DNA of 64,000 nucleotides from Coix lacryma-jobi var. lacryma-jobi. Lineage: Eukaryota > Streptophyta > Magnoliopsida > Poales > Poaceae. Within the stretch, counting starts at the first letter, position 1, and each line of letters opens with the position of its first letter. The DNA is taken from contig CM019827.1 of assembly GCA_009763385.1 (NCBI GenBank), forward strand, positions 110,139,204 to 110,203,203, read 5' to 3'. A program made the translations under genes and the position numbers. Positions 10,767 to 22,180 of the stretch are shown here, in pieces. The notes below the pieces were generated by a model. It ran no database searches. It was not told where the DNA came from and worked only from the letters and a program-made list of their open reading frames with translations.

Positions 10767-11315
10767 CTAAGTCAGACTAAATGGGTCTTACTTTGTTTTT
10801 CCCGTGGTTTTAAATTATATAAGTCGTTTTGGTTTTTTTAGGTGCACTGGTCCATGCATAAACCTGTTGTCCCTTGTAGACTAGAATTTTAGGGGGCATA
10901 CATTTTATGTGTTAATGTTTAAGACCTACAACTAATAAAAATTGTTTACATTAACTTACATGTTTTTCTTTCTTTATTTATTTATTTTAACATAATAAGC
11001 ATATTGATACTCTGTAATATCTATCCAGTTATGATAACTACTCATCAAGTTTAAAGTCCATGAGCAAAACTATCTCACCTTTCTTGATCAAACCTATCAT
11101 GACTCACAATGGACTTTGGAGCAGTGCAATTTCTATATTCGTCACATGGATGAGATTTGAATTCTTGTGACGATGACCTTGTTCTCCAATCTACATAGGG
11201 TAAAAATAATATATATGTATATATATACCTATGAGATGGCAGAGTTCTAGCGTTGATGGATCATGAATCTTCAAGCACCCCGAGCTCTTCAATAATTTTC
11301 TTATTTTCTTGTAGA
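10767..11315. other. Intergenic, no gene seen
   Basis: AT-rich sequence with no supported ORF, RNA gene or repeat boundary. Confidence 0.45.
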
Positions 11316-13342
11316 AATTCGTCGGAAGGTCGAAATGACATCTTTGCCCTGTCTTATTCTACAATTCAATAGAATAGGGGTAATCCTACTAAAGCTAGTG
11401 GTACACTAGATTAGTAGACATAAAGTTAATACCAAAATTGTTCACGATTGTTGTATTGTTGAAAAAGAGTGGGGCACAATGGTCTTACCCTCATTAGTAG
11501 AGACATGATAAGTTAATGAGTAAAATGCATGGATGTCCATCAACATGTGAGGGTGTGTCAATTTGGTCACCAACTTTGAAACTACATTTTTAGGTCTCAA
11601 ACCTTGATATCTGGTGTATAAAGAGACCATACCCCTTTATTTTATGTTTTGATCTAACGTATATTTATAGAAACCCCCCATCTCTCTTCATCTTCTACAC
11701 CCTCACCCTTGCTGCGCCATGTCGAGGCAGGAGCGTGGTTGCAGCAAGCCCTAATTGCGGTGGTACGGCGTCCATGGTGGTGGCTGAGGTGCTTGTTGTC
11801 ACTGTACCGAGGGATCGATCCCGATGTCTGTCCCGCACGACGCCGCAGTTGAACAGCAAGGGGCACTACAACATAATTGGTCTGTAGCCCCGGTCGGCAA
11901 GGGCCTTTAGCCCCGGTTGCCGAGTCGGGACTACACTTCCGGGACTAAATGGTCCCCTGGTTTTTTCCTTTTTATTTTTTTCAGTTCTATTTTTAGTTTT
12001 GTTATTTATTTAATAGGTTTTTCAATATGTATTCTTTGCAGCTAATATATATGCATGCATATATAATTGAACGATAGAACTACATATATATATATATATA
12101 AAGAATGATAGAACTACATATATATAAATATATGCACATAGAATTACAAGCTATATATATAGAAGTTGTTCTCCAAATCTATCTACACAAGTTGTACTCC
12201 AAAGTTAGTACTGTAAACCTGTTACAAGTTGTACTCCATCCAAAGATCTACAGGTGAAGGGTCGAGATGGCGGACTAGAGGGGGGTGAATAGTCCTTTTC
12301 CAAAATAAAACATACTGGCTAACCGAAACAAATGTGGAATTAAAAACTATCGGTCTAGCAAAGACTACACCCCTCTACTTATACTCTATGACACCTTATA
12401 AAAGATCCTAAACAAATCGAATAAGGTGTCGGGCTAGCTAGAGCTCACCTAAACAATCTAGCTTGCAAGGTCACACAAACCTATGCAACTAGTACTCTAA
12501 TCAAACCGAGGAGCTCCTCATCAATCTAGTAATGCAAAGCGCACAAAGCCTAAGCTCACTAGCAATGCTCAATAACAAGGCTACTCAAGCCAAATTAAAG
12601 AGCTCAACTTACTTAGCTACACAAACTAAGCAATGTGACTAACAAGGCTACTCAAGCCAATTAGTCACTCAAGAGAGCTACTTCTAAGCTACACAAGCAA
12701 AGAAGGTAACTAGCAAGCTACACAAACTAACTAATTACAAGAGCAATTACACAAGCACAATATATATGAAAGGAAATACAAGCTTGAGTATGGAGATAGC
12801 AAACCACCGAGAAGATGTAGACAAAGTTGACACGATGATTTTATCCCGAGGTTCACTTGGTTGTCACCAAGCTAGTCCCCGTTGTGTCGACCACACACTT
12901 TGGTAGTTCGGCGGCTAATAGGCACCACACCTAGCTCGACACTCGAGCGCCGCAAGAACTCACCCACAAGTGAGGGTATCTCAATGACACGCGCAATCCA
13001 CTAGAGTTGCTCTTCGCGATCCCCGCGGGGCGAGCACAATGCCCCTCACAATCCTTCTCCGAAGCCACGCACAATCTTCACGCGGGCTTCACAACGGAGA
13101 CTCGACCACCAAGCCGTCTAGGAGGTGGCAACCTCCAAGAGTAACAAGCACCATCGGCTTGCAACACGATCACCTAGTGCCACTCGATGCAATCTCTCAA
13201 TGCAACGCACTAGCAATCACTCACTCGCTATCGATTCGTACACTAGCAAGCACAAGCGAGTTAGAGAGCTCCCAAGCACATCCACACAAGCCACAAAGGC
13301 TCTAGAGTGCTCAACCACCAGCCCAAGGCCGGTTACCAACGA

Positions 13343-13350
13343 TATATATA
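13343..13350 (+). promoter_or_regulatory. TATA box of family A solo LTR
   Basis: TATATATA followed by GCCCC, 51 bp before the first unit of the CATCGGACGC array. The same TATA-to-array spacing is found in the family B LTR. Confidence 0.55.
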
Positions 13351-13400
13351 GCCCCAAAGGCTAACTAGACGTTGCCCCTTCACTGGGCAACCTGCGCCAC

Positions 13401-13858
13401 CATCGGACGCTCCGGATCGGGACCATCGAACGCTGAGGCCAGCGTCCGATGCTTGGATACTCGCCACGTGTCCCCCATGTTCAACTTCGGTCGAGCGATC
13501 CCAACGGCTATATCACTTCCCGCGCCAGTTAAAGTGGCATCGGACGCGCCGATGCCTCTGCTCAAATCTGCTCTCACATCGGACGCGCCTGACCCTTATC
13601 ATCGGACGCTAAGGGCTAGCGTCCGATGACACACCAGAGAGGTTCCAGAATGCTCCCAACTGCATCGGACGCGTCAGGTGGAACCACATCGGACGCAGGC
13701 CAGCGTCCGATGCTCCCAGCTAAACTAGCTCGCGTCACGTCACTGCCATCGGACGCTCAGACCAGCGTCCGATGCATCCTCTGCAACAGACTTCATCTAG
13801 GGTTTGCCATCGGATGCTTGGCCCAACGTCCGATGCCCCTCGGACCAGCGTCCGATGC
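13401..13858. repeat. Array of inverted CATCGGACGC / GCGTCCGATG motifs (family A LTR)
   Basis: About 15 copies, some with one mismatch, in 458 bp and in both orientations. Facing pairs such as CATCGGACGCT ... AGCGTCCGATG could form hairpins. It lies immediately downstream of the predicted transcription start. A GGGTTTG(C/T)CATCGG segment near the end is shared with the family B array, so the two LTR families are related in this region. Confidence 0.82.
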
Positions 13859-14765
13859 TCCCCGAGCATAGCACTTCACCTCCGAAAACCGCTGAATCCT
13901 GCCTCGCAAGCTCGGCAGGAGGGAGAGGGACTATACACTAGTTTCTCCCACTTCTTCATGCCTCCTTTCAACACAACTCCTTTTCAAATCAACTTCTCCT
14001 TTGCAAATGTGCCAACACCGACCAAGTGTACAATAACATGTGTATGTGTGTTAGCATTTTCCACAATCATTTTTCAAAGGATTTTCACTTGCTCTCACCA
14101 TGCCACTCGATCCTAGTAACATCACAAAGTTAGATCGCTCAAGTGGCACTAGATGACCATATGCAAACAAGTTTGCTCCTCTTAATAGTACGGTCATCTA
14201 TCCTAAACCCGGTCATAATCTTCTCTACACACCTATGACCAGTGAAATGAAATGCCCTACAAATATACCTTTGCCTTGTGCATTCCATTCCATCTCCATC
14301 GGTGTTGATGCAACACATGCACCAACCTATCTCCAAAAGATATGATCCACTTCATATCATCACATGGCCTCCATGGTCCACTGATCTTGACCTCACTTGC
14401 TCTTCACCATTGCTTCGGTCCTTCGGCGCCAAGTCTTTGCTCAAGCCTCCCGACGCTCGGTACCAACGGCTTCAAAGCCTCCAACTTGCCCTTCACCTTC
14501 GCAACCGATCCATCAAGCCAAGTCTTGCCTTGATCTTCACCATCTTAGCCACATGACTCCATGTTATGTCACATAAGCAATAAGCTCCTTCATCATCACA
14601 TGTATGAGCATTGCAACATCCTTCAAGCCATTTCACCTCTATGGCATATGTTGCTCACACATGATCACATGTGGACTAATCACCTGTGTAATTCACTTCA
14701 AACATATATTAGTCCACCTAAGTTGTCACTCAATTACCAAAACCAAACTAGGACCTTTCAACAGG

Positions 14766-16726
14766 GCATACAAATGATCATCATTGTTTGGAATCAACTT
14801 CTCGTTGGTATTATAGTAGAACTCGCTGTTTGGATTTATGACTTGTTTCCGAAGAAATCCTGCTATTGTCTCTTGTATTGCTTTCAACTGGCCTTGTAGC
14901 ATGACTTTTTGCTTCAACCAGTCAGTCTTCAATTTGAATTAAAAAAGATATTAGTTATATCTAGATTATCAATATTAAGTCTATAGAAAATGAAAAAAGA
15001 CATGTTACGTACTTTGATGATTTCTTCAGGAATTCTATTTGATTCTATCATCATATACTCACAAACATAGAATCCACATAAGTTATTACCCTGTTCTTGT
15101 CTCAAAATCTACTGTACAATGAAAAGGTTCATCTCGTAAAGATATGATATATGATTTGATATAATAAAGATACACATACATTGACGAGGTAAACTTACTG
15201 GTAGTCGTGGCTTTATTGTAAGTGGCATCTTACATTGACTCATATGTTCCTGAGCAATGAATGTTTCCCAAACCCTAATTTGGCCAATGAAAGTTGGATC
15301 ATTATTTAATTAGTATACATATATACAAGCTTAGTCTATACTTTAAGCATGCAAGCTAGGGATCGAAATTACCATTGGATAATCTCTATCATATCTTGGT
15401 AATCTTGTTGCGGTTTGCTCAATGAGTCATAGATTAACATATTGTTGTGTCTGAGATCGATTACCATCAGTATCCAGTGATAGCTGTTCATACACATGGT
15501 TCATATATATAGTAGATTATTAGGGTTAAGTAAAATAAAATGTGCATATACTTATTATTAACTACATATGTCTCACACACTTGAAGTTGTAGGGGAAGAG
15601 TATTCTTTCTCTGTCTTTTTGGTTCACGAATAACCTCATGAGATTCATACACATCTCATTGCTCCAAGTCGCTGAAGGGTTTGGAGCCTTGAAAACAACG
15701 TACGGATCAACAAACCCAACAGTATTGTCATGTTTATCCCTGAGCTGAGTCATCTGGACCTGCAATATCGAGTCGATCCACAAGTGTGTGTAAGAATACT
15801 ACATACTATATACACATACTAGAGAGTTCAACGAAAATTATAAAAGAAACGCTTACAAACAATAGCAGCTAATGAGCGATTTGTCCAGTGCGTCCATGTG
15901 GCATAGCTGGTGTAATTCCTCCATCTGGACTAAGATTAGGTCATCGCCACGGAAGTAGTGATGGTTCCGAATTCGAACAGAAATCCAATTGACATCGTCG
16001 TCTTTAGAAGCCTCCATGCACCATTTGTTGATTACAAACATCTGCGTACCGAGTACATGTAAGTGATTGGGAGCCCGGTGCAAAATTTCTCCTCCATTCA
16101 TCAACTACTTCCGCTCATGGAAACTTCAGCCCGCTAGTAGCAATATTGGCAATCGTTTGGTACGTGAGACCGCTGTCAATGACATAATTTTCAAGTGAGT
16201 CCATCTCAGACAAAGTGGTCTCTCCATATTTCCTCTGTACTCTGTCCATGTTTGAACCATACTGATTTGCCACAAATAACGGGGACAAAGGTCTTGATGT
16301 TTCCTCGAGCTGTGGAACACTCTTTCCCACTTTCTTTGTGCTTATTGATTGTTGTTCTTTTGTTGACTTGATTAGAGAGTGTTCATAGTGTGATTTTTGC
16401 GGAGCCTTTCGGGCTTGACGCATCTTGATACCATGTTGTTCCACCCTTTTCCTTAACTCCTGTGGGTTTAACAAGAGGTAAGGCTTCTCTGGATTTAGCC
16501 TTGCTTGAGCCCTGGCTTTTGATTCTTCTAAAAAACTTTGCACATCTGCTTTCACCAAAATTTCTAACTCCTCATCAGTCTTTTCATAAGCTAACTTCTT
16601 GGTAACTTCTTTTTCTGATGTAGGAACCTTCTTTTTTGAAGGTGGGGCCTTCGGTTCTGTGGCGGCGGACCGCTTCTTAGGGCCTCGCTGTGGAGGCATT
16701 GCGGCATTCTTTGCTGGTGTTGGCAT
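14766..16726 (-). pseudogene. Ulp1-like (C48) cysteine peptidase ORF of the CACTA element
   Basis: The 5' exon at 16726-16115 encodes a Lys/Pro-rich head and a helical middle (203 residues, SEMDSLENYV near the end). Downstream pieces match the Ulp1 fold as found in grass transposons: VINKWCMEASK (about 16050-16010), HYFRGDDLILVQMEELHQLCHMDALD, FVDPYVVF, FPYNFK, then YHWILMVIDL with YDSL (about 15485-15410), and GNNLCGFYVCEYM (about 15090-15050) with the catalytic cysteine. His, Asp and Cys of the triad are thus visible. The pieces lie in different frames separated by intron-like gaps and at least one stop, so the gene is probably broken. Its last residues run into the solo-LTR junction. Ulp1 peptidases process SUMO; the role in transposons is not known. 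Confidence 0.72.
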
Positions 16727-16873
16727 CTCTTAGCATCACTTCAGATAACGGCGCTAGAAATGCAGGTAGACAAATCTAACAATATTACCTTTAACGCTAG
16801 GCTGTCACCACTAGCAGCGACACTAGAGACGTGGATGATATTTATGAGGTTAGTTGATGGTTTAAAATAGGAG

Positions 16874-17764
16874 TTATCTACCGTCAACAGCTGGCAGCGT
16901 CGGAGCATACCACATAACCTTGGCAGGGAGGTTCTTTCTGCTGGGACGTTCTTCACCCTCAACGTCGTCAGGATCATCTCGCCTCAGCTTATACCGCGAT
17001 GCTTCACATACCGGTAATGCATCCAAATTCTCGTATTCCTCCCCATGGTACATGATGCAATCATTAGGACATGCGTGTATCTGCTGGATTTCTAATCCCA
17101 AAGGGCAGACGACCTGTTTTGCTTCGTATGTAGTGGTGGGCAATTCATTCGCTTTCGGAAGCATCTTTTTCATTATCTTCAATAACTGCCCAAATGTCTT
17201 GTCAGATGTATCATTCTTTCTCTTTCATTGCAGCAGTTCCAGTGTAGTACCCAGCTTTTTTGGCCATCTTCAGTAGTGGGATATAGCAATTTCCTGTGAT
17301 CCACTAGCATGCGTTCGAACTTGACCTTCTCCTTGTCACTTTCACATTCTCTTTGTGCATCACCAATGGCATCACCAAGAGCATCAACATCAGCTACCAC
17401 ATCTTCTACCGCTGCCGCATCTTCTTCATCATCTCCCCCACTGTATCATCATCAAAGGCACCGTACTGAGCAATAATATCGATGTGGGCCAATTCTTCTT
17501 CATCTTCTTCACCATCATCCAATACAACCCCCTTTCTCCGTGCTTCGTTCAACAAATATAGTTTGTTACGAAACCCATCTTCAACAAATGCGTATCAAGA
17601 GTCCTTGAGCATTTCTTCAAATTCTTACAGACGGCGCATGGGCAGCACATGAAACCATCCTGCTTGTTTGCCTCAGCCACACCTAAGAAATAGTACACGC
17701 CAGCAATGAACTCTTTGAAGTGGCGATCGACATTATACATCCAACTGCGTGACAACATCTGCAT
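16874..17764 (-). pseudogene. N-terminal remnant of CACTA transposase (tnp2 type)
   Basis: The first piece (17764-17549) has SWMYNVDRHFKEFIAGV and a Cys-rich CCPCAVCKN segment, the transposase-associated domain. The next pieces (17400-17179 and 17182-16874) carry LYPTTEDGQKS and, near the end, QIHACPNDCIMYHGEEYENLDALPVC and VMWYAP, typical of the front of tnp2 transposases. Frames change between pieces, and the sequence then turns into another gene without the catalytic DDE region. This is a deletion derivative. The intact protein would bind the element ends and cut them in the nucleus. Confidence 0.75.
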
Positions 17765-17839
17765 TAATTATTACAACCATACACTTAGTAGTTTCTTATG
17801 TTATTGCACAACACGCATGACATCACATGATTGATTAAT

Positions 17840-18378
17840 TCAAGCAAGCTTGACTATAACGAAGACAATCGCAGCTAGCACTAAAAAAACTAAAACAAAA
17901 ATGCACTTAAGTAACATAATTAGTTCGCGTCCGATCCCAACTAAAATAGACAGATCATTCGCTTCATCAGCATAGATAGGCTGCTGCCGCTGACTCACTG
18001 CCTCATCACCTTCAGCGGCAACCTCCTGTGCAACAGAATTTCGTACATGTTGAACGTACTCTTCCTCCCAGTACCAACATTTACATCCGCCGGTGCCCTC
18101 CCACTGCAATTAGAACAAAGAATAAGGAATTTAAACAATATCATCAAGCAAAATCGGTACAAATTAACCATATTATTAATCAAATGCAGGAAATAATAAC
18201 CCACCTCATGGTCCGGACACTCGTAGAATATACGACCCTTGTTGATTCCCTCTTTTTTTACTCGGTACTCCTTCACAATCTTCTGCTTACACTCGCCGCA
18301 AGCAATGAGAGAAAGATGCGGCCGCAAACGCTTTGGATCCCGATGATGAGAGGCTGAGAACCCGGTCACGGTTGCCAT
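17840..18378 (-). CDS. GRF-type zinc-finger protein of the CACTA element
   Basis: Two exons fit well: 18378-18205 (58 codons, donor GT at 18204) and 18103-17840 (87 residues plus stop, acceptor AG at 18105-18104), giving 145 residues. The first exon has CGECKQK and GRIFYECPDHE, and the second begins WEGTGGCKCWYWEEEYV; together they supply the Cys/His set of a GRF zinc finger. The C-terminus (LIMLLKCIFVLVFLVLAAIVF) is a strong membrane-like segment. Small proteins of this design are common in grass CACTA elements and genomes; their role is unknown. The splice sites are inferred from frame and consensus. Confidence 0.7.
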
Positions 18379-19265
18379 CTACTATATCCATACTCATTTT
18401 TTAAACTATTAAATGCAAATTCCTAATTTTCTAAACAATTAAGAATAAAAAACTCTAAATTTATCTATTTGTTTAGATAATCGAAAAATATGATATAGCA
18501 ATACCAATTTAAGTTTTGTTTACTCTATATATTCATTGTTGCAAACTATTATAAATTCTACATTTTTCTAAAGAAAATTAACTAAAAATACACTAAAATT
18601 CATTATTACTTCTCTTGCATAAGTATGAAATATACAATGAATATTACCTAGCAGTAGAAAACTATCAAGTGATTGTGAAGAACCAATTTAAACTACTCAA
18701 CTCTCTATGCTTGTTTTTGTAAACTATATATTTTAATTAAATTCCTCTCATATTCAAAAGACATGATATAAGATGAAAATAGTTACCTCTAAACAACAAA
18801 GAGACGATGACGGAGTCGAAGAAGATCATCAATTGACGCCAGAGACGAAGAACAAATGAAGAACAAGCAAGAACAAGCAATAGCAACAGCAAGAACAAGC
18901 AAAAAGCTCACTGAAATTTGAATGTCTCTGGCTCGGGGAGGAAGAAGTTGACAGGTTATAAACTAGGGAGATTTAGTCCTGGTTTGTATTAAAAACTGGG
19001 GCTAAAAGGTGATCATTTATCTCGGGGCAAGCCACAAACCGGGGCTAAAGCTTTAGTCCCGGTATGTGGCACCAACCGGGACTAAAGAGTGTACTTTAGT
19101 CGGTCTCTGCCCCGACAGCTCGGTGCAGTAGCCGTTGGGACAGATCCTTTAATCCCGGTCCGTATTACTGACCGGGACTAAAAGATCCTTTAGTCCCGGG
19201 CGGAAAAAACGCCGAGATAAATAGCAATTTTGAGAATCGGCCAAAGGCCCTGCTCTCTAGCAGTG
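18379..19265. repeat. CACTA 5' region and sub-terminal repeats
   Basis: AT-rich sequence to about 18780, then a GAACAAGCAA repeat (about 18840-18905), and from 18965 inverted TTTAGTCC(C/T)GGTT and AACCGGGACTAAA units up to the terminus. These sub-terminal repeats are the expected binding sites for element-coded DNA-binding proteins. No gene besides those listed. Confidence 0.72.
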
Positions 19266-19268
19266 GGG

Positions 19269-20389
19269 AACGTCCATTGCCACTGCGTCGTTGCAGTCAG
19301 GACCGAGGCAGTGGGCGGCAGCTAGCCCACGTGCTGAGAAAGAGTGCGTAGCTAGAGCCGTCGGCCATGCGGCATGGTGCGCCGTCGTGCCAATGCAAAT
19401 GTCACTGCAAGGGTACACTATAATCTAGCTAGATGGCGAGGACACCCTTCTGCGATCGAGACCCGCCATGCGTCGGCGACACGGGGAGCAGCAAACATAT
19501 ATCCTCATGGTGTCGCGGGCGTGGTCGCCGGCGAGGTCTTGAAAGTCGTCGCCGCTGATGGCCAAGGTTAGCTGGACGGAGTCGACGCTTGAAAACACAA
19601 GCTCCGGCTCGTTGGCTAACTCGCACGTCAGTTTCCCCCGCCAACGAATTGAGTTGGTGTAGCACAGCAGCGAGGGAGTTCATAAACTGTGGCAACTCGT
19701 CGAGCGCGAAGTCAGAAACATGAAGGAGGAGGTCGGCATCGTCGTTGAAGCAGAAGAATAGACACTGCACGGGCGTGTAATGTTGTGTCCTCACTTGTGT
19801 TGTGTACACCTTTGCTCAATCCTAGGAGCCTCACGCACACGCACAGCGCGACGACGAACAGAATCACACACACAACGGGACGACGAACAGAATCAGGTCA
19901 CTGGCACATGGAGCATTCAAGGCTTTGCGTACGCCCTAATGGAGCACCTCTTCGCAAAGCACTGACCGCCACCTTCAGGGCACCGGACGAGATGCATCTG
20001 CGTGCCGCATCGGGATGTCGCGAGCGAGCACATGTCGAGGACTAGCTTGCCCGCCATGGCCTGCTCACCACCGATTGCCCATTCCCGTGGGCGGCCACGG
20101 CGAGGTGAAGTGTCAGCACTGGCCACGTGTTGTCCGCGTCCGGCAAACACGGACCACGCCACGGGCATGGTGCTGACGAGCCCACCGAAGTCCATCGTCG
20201 CCAGCCCACCACAGACCCAGCTACACAGCGCCATGGTGGTGTGCTCGCCGGCATTCCTGTGAAGCTGCGGGGCGAGTGCGGCGACATGGGTTAACCGTGG
20301 CGAGCACCACCGAGCCCGAGCTGCAGGGAGGGCGACGCGTGCGTCGGTGCATGCGAGCAGTGGTTAGCAACGGCTAGGGTAAGCTTGCG
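19269..20389 (-). other. GC-rich cargo of the Mutator-like element, possible captured gene pieces
   Basis: This 1.1 kb segment inside the inverted-repeat element is much richer in GC than the arms. Minus-strand open stretches at 20234-19917 and 19809-19429 (for example HVSDFALDELPQFMNSLAAVLHQ) look more protein-like than the other frames, but I recognise no family and they are not joined in one frame. Non-autonomous Mutator elements often carry host gene fragments, which makes capture a reasonable inference. The matching cargo on the other side of the CACTA insertion is 11691-11860. Confidence 0.4.
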
Positions 20390-20903
20390 AATGAAGAATA
20401 TACATAAGAGGTTTTCTGTAAATAGAAACACAAAATGAAGGAGTATGGACTCTTTATGCACCATATATCAAGGTGTGAGACCTAAAAATACACTTTCAAA
20501 GTTGGTGGACTAAATCGACACACCTTCACAAGTTGATGGACTATCCATGCATTTTACTCTAAGTTAATCATCTTCTTTAACTATTGTTTTCCTATGGTAA
20601 AATATAAATAATGATACATGAAATACTCCTGATAAAATGTTATAATGGTATTCTGTGCGCTTGTGAAATCCTTTCATATTCTATTTGCACTTAATAAATA
20701 CCAATAAATATTTTTGGTGTTGTTACTGGAAAACAATTAGCGTAAAGATTTTGGTACTAATCTTGATGTCTACTAATCTAGTGTACCACTAACTTTAGTA
20801 GGATTACCTTTTTTCTATTGAATTGTGGAATAAGGCATGACAAAAGATATCATTTCGACCTACCGGCCACTTCCTCGGCCCGGGACCCATACATTGTTTC
20901 TAT

Positions 20904-21535
20904 CTATGAAACACGGATACTTCCAAGAAGGCACGTATCGCGTATCCGATACGTATCGGATACCGATACGCCTCCGATACACCTTCGATACGTATCCGAG
21001 AAGTATCCAGAAAAAAAGAAAAAAGAAAAATCGGATACGTCATCCGATACGTATCCTAGGAGTATCCTAAGAACTGCGGCCGACAGTTAGTGCCGTGGGG
21101 AAGGAGCAGTTAGAGTCGGGCGGCGACGGGCATAGAAAGGAGAGAAGCGTTTGCGGCTGCGTGAAGGGTGTGTGCGGCTGAGAAAGATATGTGGATGATA
21201 AGGATAAGGTGTTGCTGGTTCTTTTTTTTAATAGGAAGGTGCTGCTGGTTATGCGTATGAAAGAGTTAGAAGGAGTTTACTATTGACAAGATGAGTTGGA
21301 CTCTTTTGATAGACTTTTCTTTTGACTAGAGGTTCAATAGTGTACTGGTTCTCTTTTTATATTATATACATATGAATATACACTATCCTCTAAAAAGCAT
21401 ATAAATATATACTATTATTTATTTTATTAAAAAATATAAAACGTATCGGCGTATCAGGTTTTTTGGAAAAATAACGTATCCGCGTATCTGTATCAGCCCG
21501 ATACCGATACGCGTATCCGTATCCGTGTACCTTAG
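20904..21535. mobile_element. hAT-like non-autonomous transposon
   Basis: Ends CTATGAAACACGGATAC and GTATCCGTGTACCTTAG are inverted repeats (14 of 17 match). GTTTCTAT flanks both sides (20896-20903, 21536-21543), an 8 bp duplication as made by hAT transposases. Internally, both arms hold many copies of CGTATCCGATACG-like units in both orientations (20935-21070 and 21440-21525), which may be sub-terminal binding sites. No coding sequence. Confidence 0.75.
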
Positions 21536-21543
21536 GTTTCTAT

Positions 21544-22180
21544 AGATGTATAAAAAAATATGTATCTAAAATAATTTATAAATTTATAACTTAGAATGGA
21601 GGAAGTATCCTCGTTTCGTTTTTAGCTATAACTTTGATGTAAATCAAACGATGTGACTTCGTACACTGATTTCAAAAACTTTATATAGATTTATGATATA
21701 AGATTTATCTTTTCAGATTCACTATAAAAAAATCATTCATAATATATGTTTTATATGTTATAGAACTATAATATTTTTTTAAAACAAATGGTCAAAGATA
21801 GTAATATTTAATTTAGAACAAAGCTAATATAACATATAGAAAACGGACGAGTATTTAAATAAAATCACAACTTCTATTTACTATTGGACATTCAATTTGC
21901 CTTCCTCTGGCCTTCTGTAGCATTAGCATTTAACTTTTGGTCGCAAAAAAATAATCAGAAAACTGAATGGCAAATGCACGTAGATACTGTATGAAAAGAC
22001 AATGTTGCCCTGACCTTATCCACTAACTTTTCTGATCGAAACGAAGCATTCATCCGATTCCCCGTTCGCTGTTTCTGCTTGAAACGAAGCATCAAATCAA
22101 ATGGGACATATGGATCGAAAATAGGTCGTGAAATCGATTGAAATAATACCTGGGGCTTGGGCGTGATGTATTAATTCTGA
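21544..22180. other. AT-rich promoter-side sequence of the MATE gene
   Basis: It includes a Stowaway-like end (ATGGAGGAAGTA at about 21597-21608) just after the hAT insertion, then AT-rich sequence without ORFs. The upstream region of the MATE gene must lie here, but I see no clear TATA box or other element. Confidence 0.4.

Larger units (their letters stand above)
12255..14760 (+). mobile_element. Solo LTR (family A) inserted in the CACTA element
   Basis: The 2,506 bp unit starts TGAAGGGTC and ends GACCTTTCA, a good short inverted repeat bounded by TG...CA, and is flanked on both sides by ACAGG (12250-12254 and 14761-14765). No primer site, gag or pol lies inside, so it is a solo LTR left by LTR-LTR recombination. 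Near its start is GACTAGAGGGGGGTGAATAG, a signature shared with other grass LTRs in this window. A TATATATA box at 13343 suggests plus orientation. Small ORFs inside have no domains. Confidence 0.9.
11864..19265 (-). mobile_element. CACTA transposon, both ends present, internally deleted
   Basis: The left end is CACTACAACATAATTGG and the right end is ...CTCTCTAGCAGTG (reverse complement CACTGCTAGAGAG). GGG on both sides (11861-11863, 19266-19268) is a perfect 3 bp target duplication. Sub-terminal TTTAGTCCCGG-type repeats lie at 11880-11955 and 18965-19200. Inside, minus-strand genes encode a GRF zinc-finger protein, the N-terminal part of a tnp2-type transposase and a Ulp1-like peptidase. The catalytic part of the transposase is missing, so the element would need help to move. 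It is 7,402 bp, of which 2,511 bp (with one duplication copy) are a solo LTR insertion. Confidence 0.88.
11316..20866. mobile_element. Mutator-like element with long inverted repeats, interrupted by CACTA
   Basis: Sequence 11316-11690 recurs in inverted orientation at about 20390-20866: for example GGTCGAAATGA, CAATTCAATAGAA, TAATCCTACTAAAG and GTACACTAGATTAGTAGACAT on the left all appear as reverse complements on the right, in order. The repeats are 370-480 bp, diverged and with indels. Removing the CACTA insertion leaves about 2.1 kb, a size and structure typical of non-autonomous Mutator-like or Pack-MULE elements. No transposase is seen. A 9 bp duplication would confirm the class but I could not identify one, so the class is an inference; the inverted repeat is seen directly. 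Confidence 0.65.

Noticed and set aside
10596..10841. 81-residue plus-strand ORF
   Set aside because: It covers a small inverted-repeat element and has no recognisable feature.
19785..20262. Plus-strand ORFs in the Mutator-like cargo
   Set aside because: Short, without domain; minus-strand stretches look slightly more protein-like, and neither is convincing.
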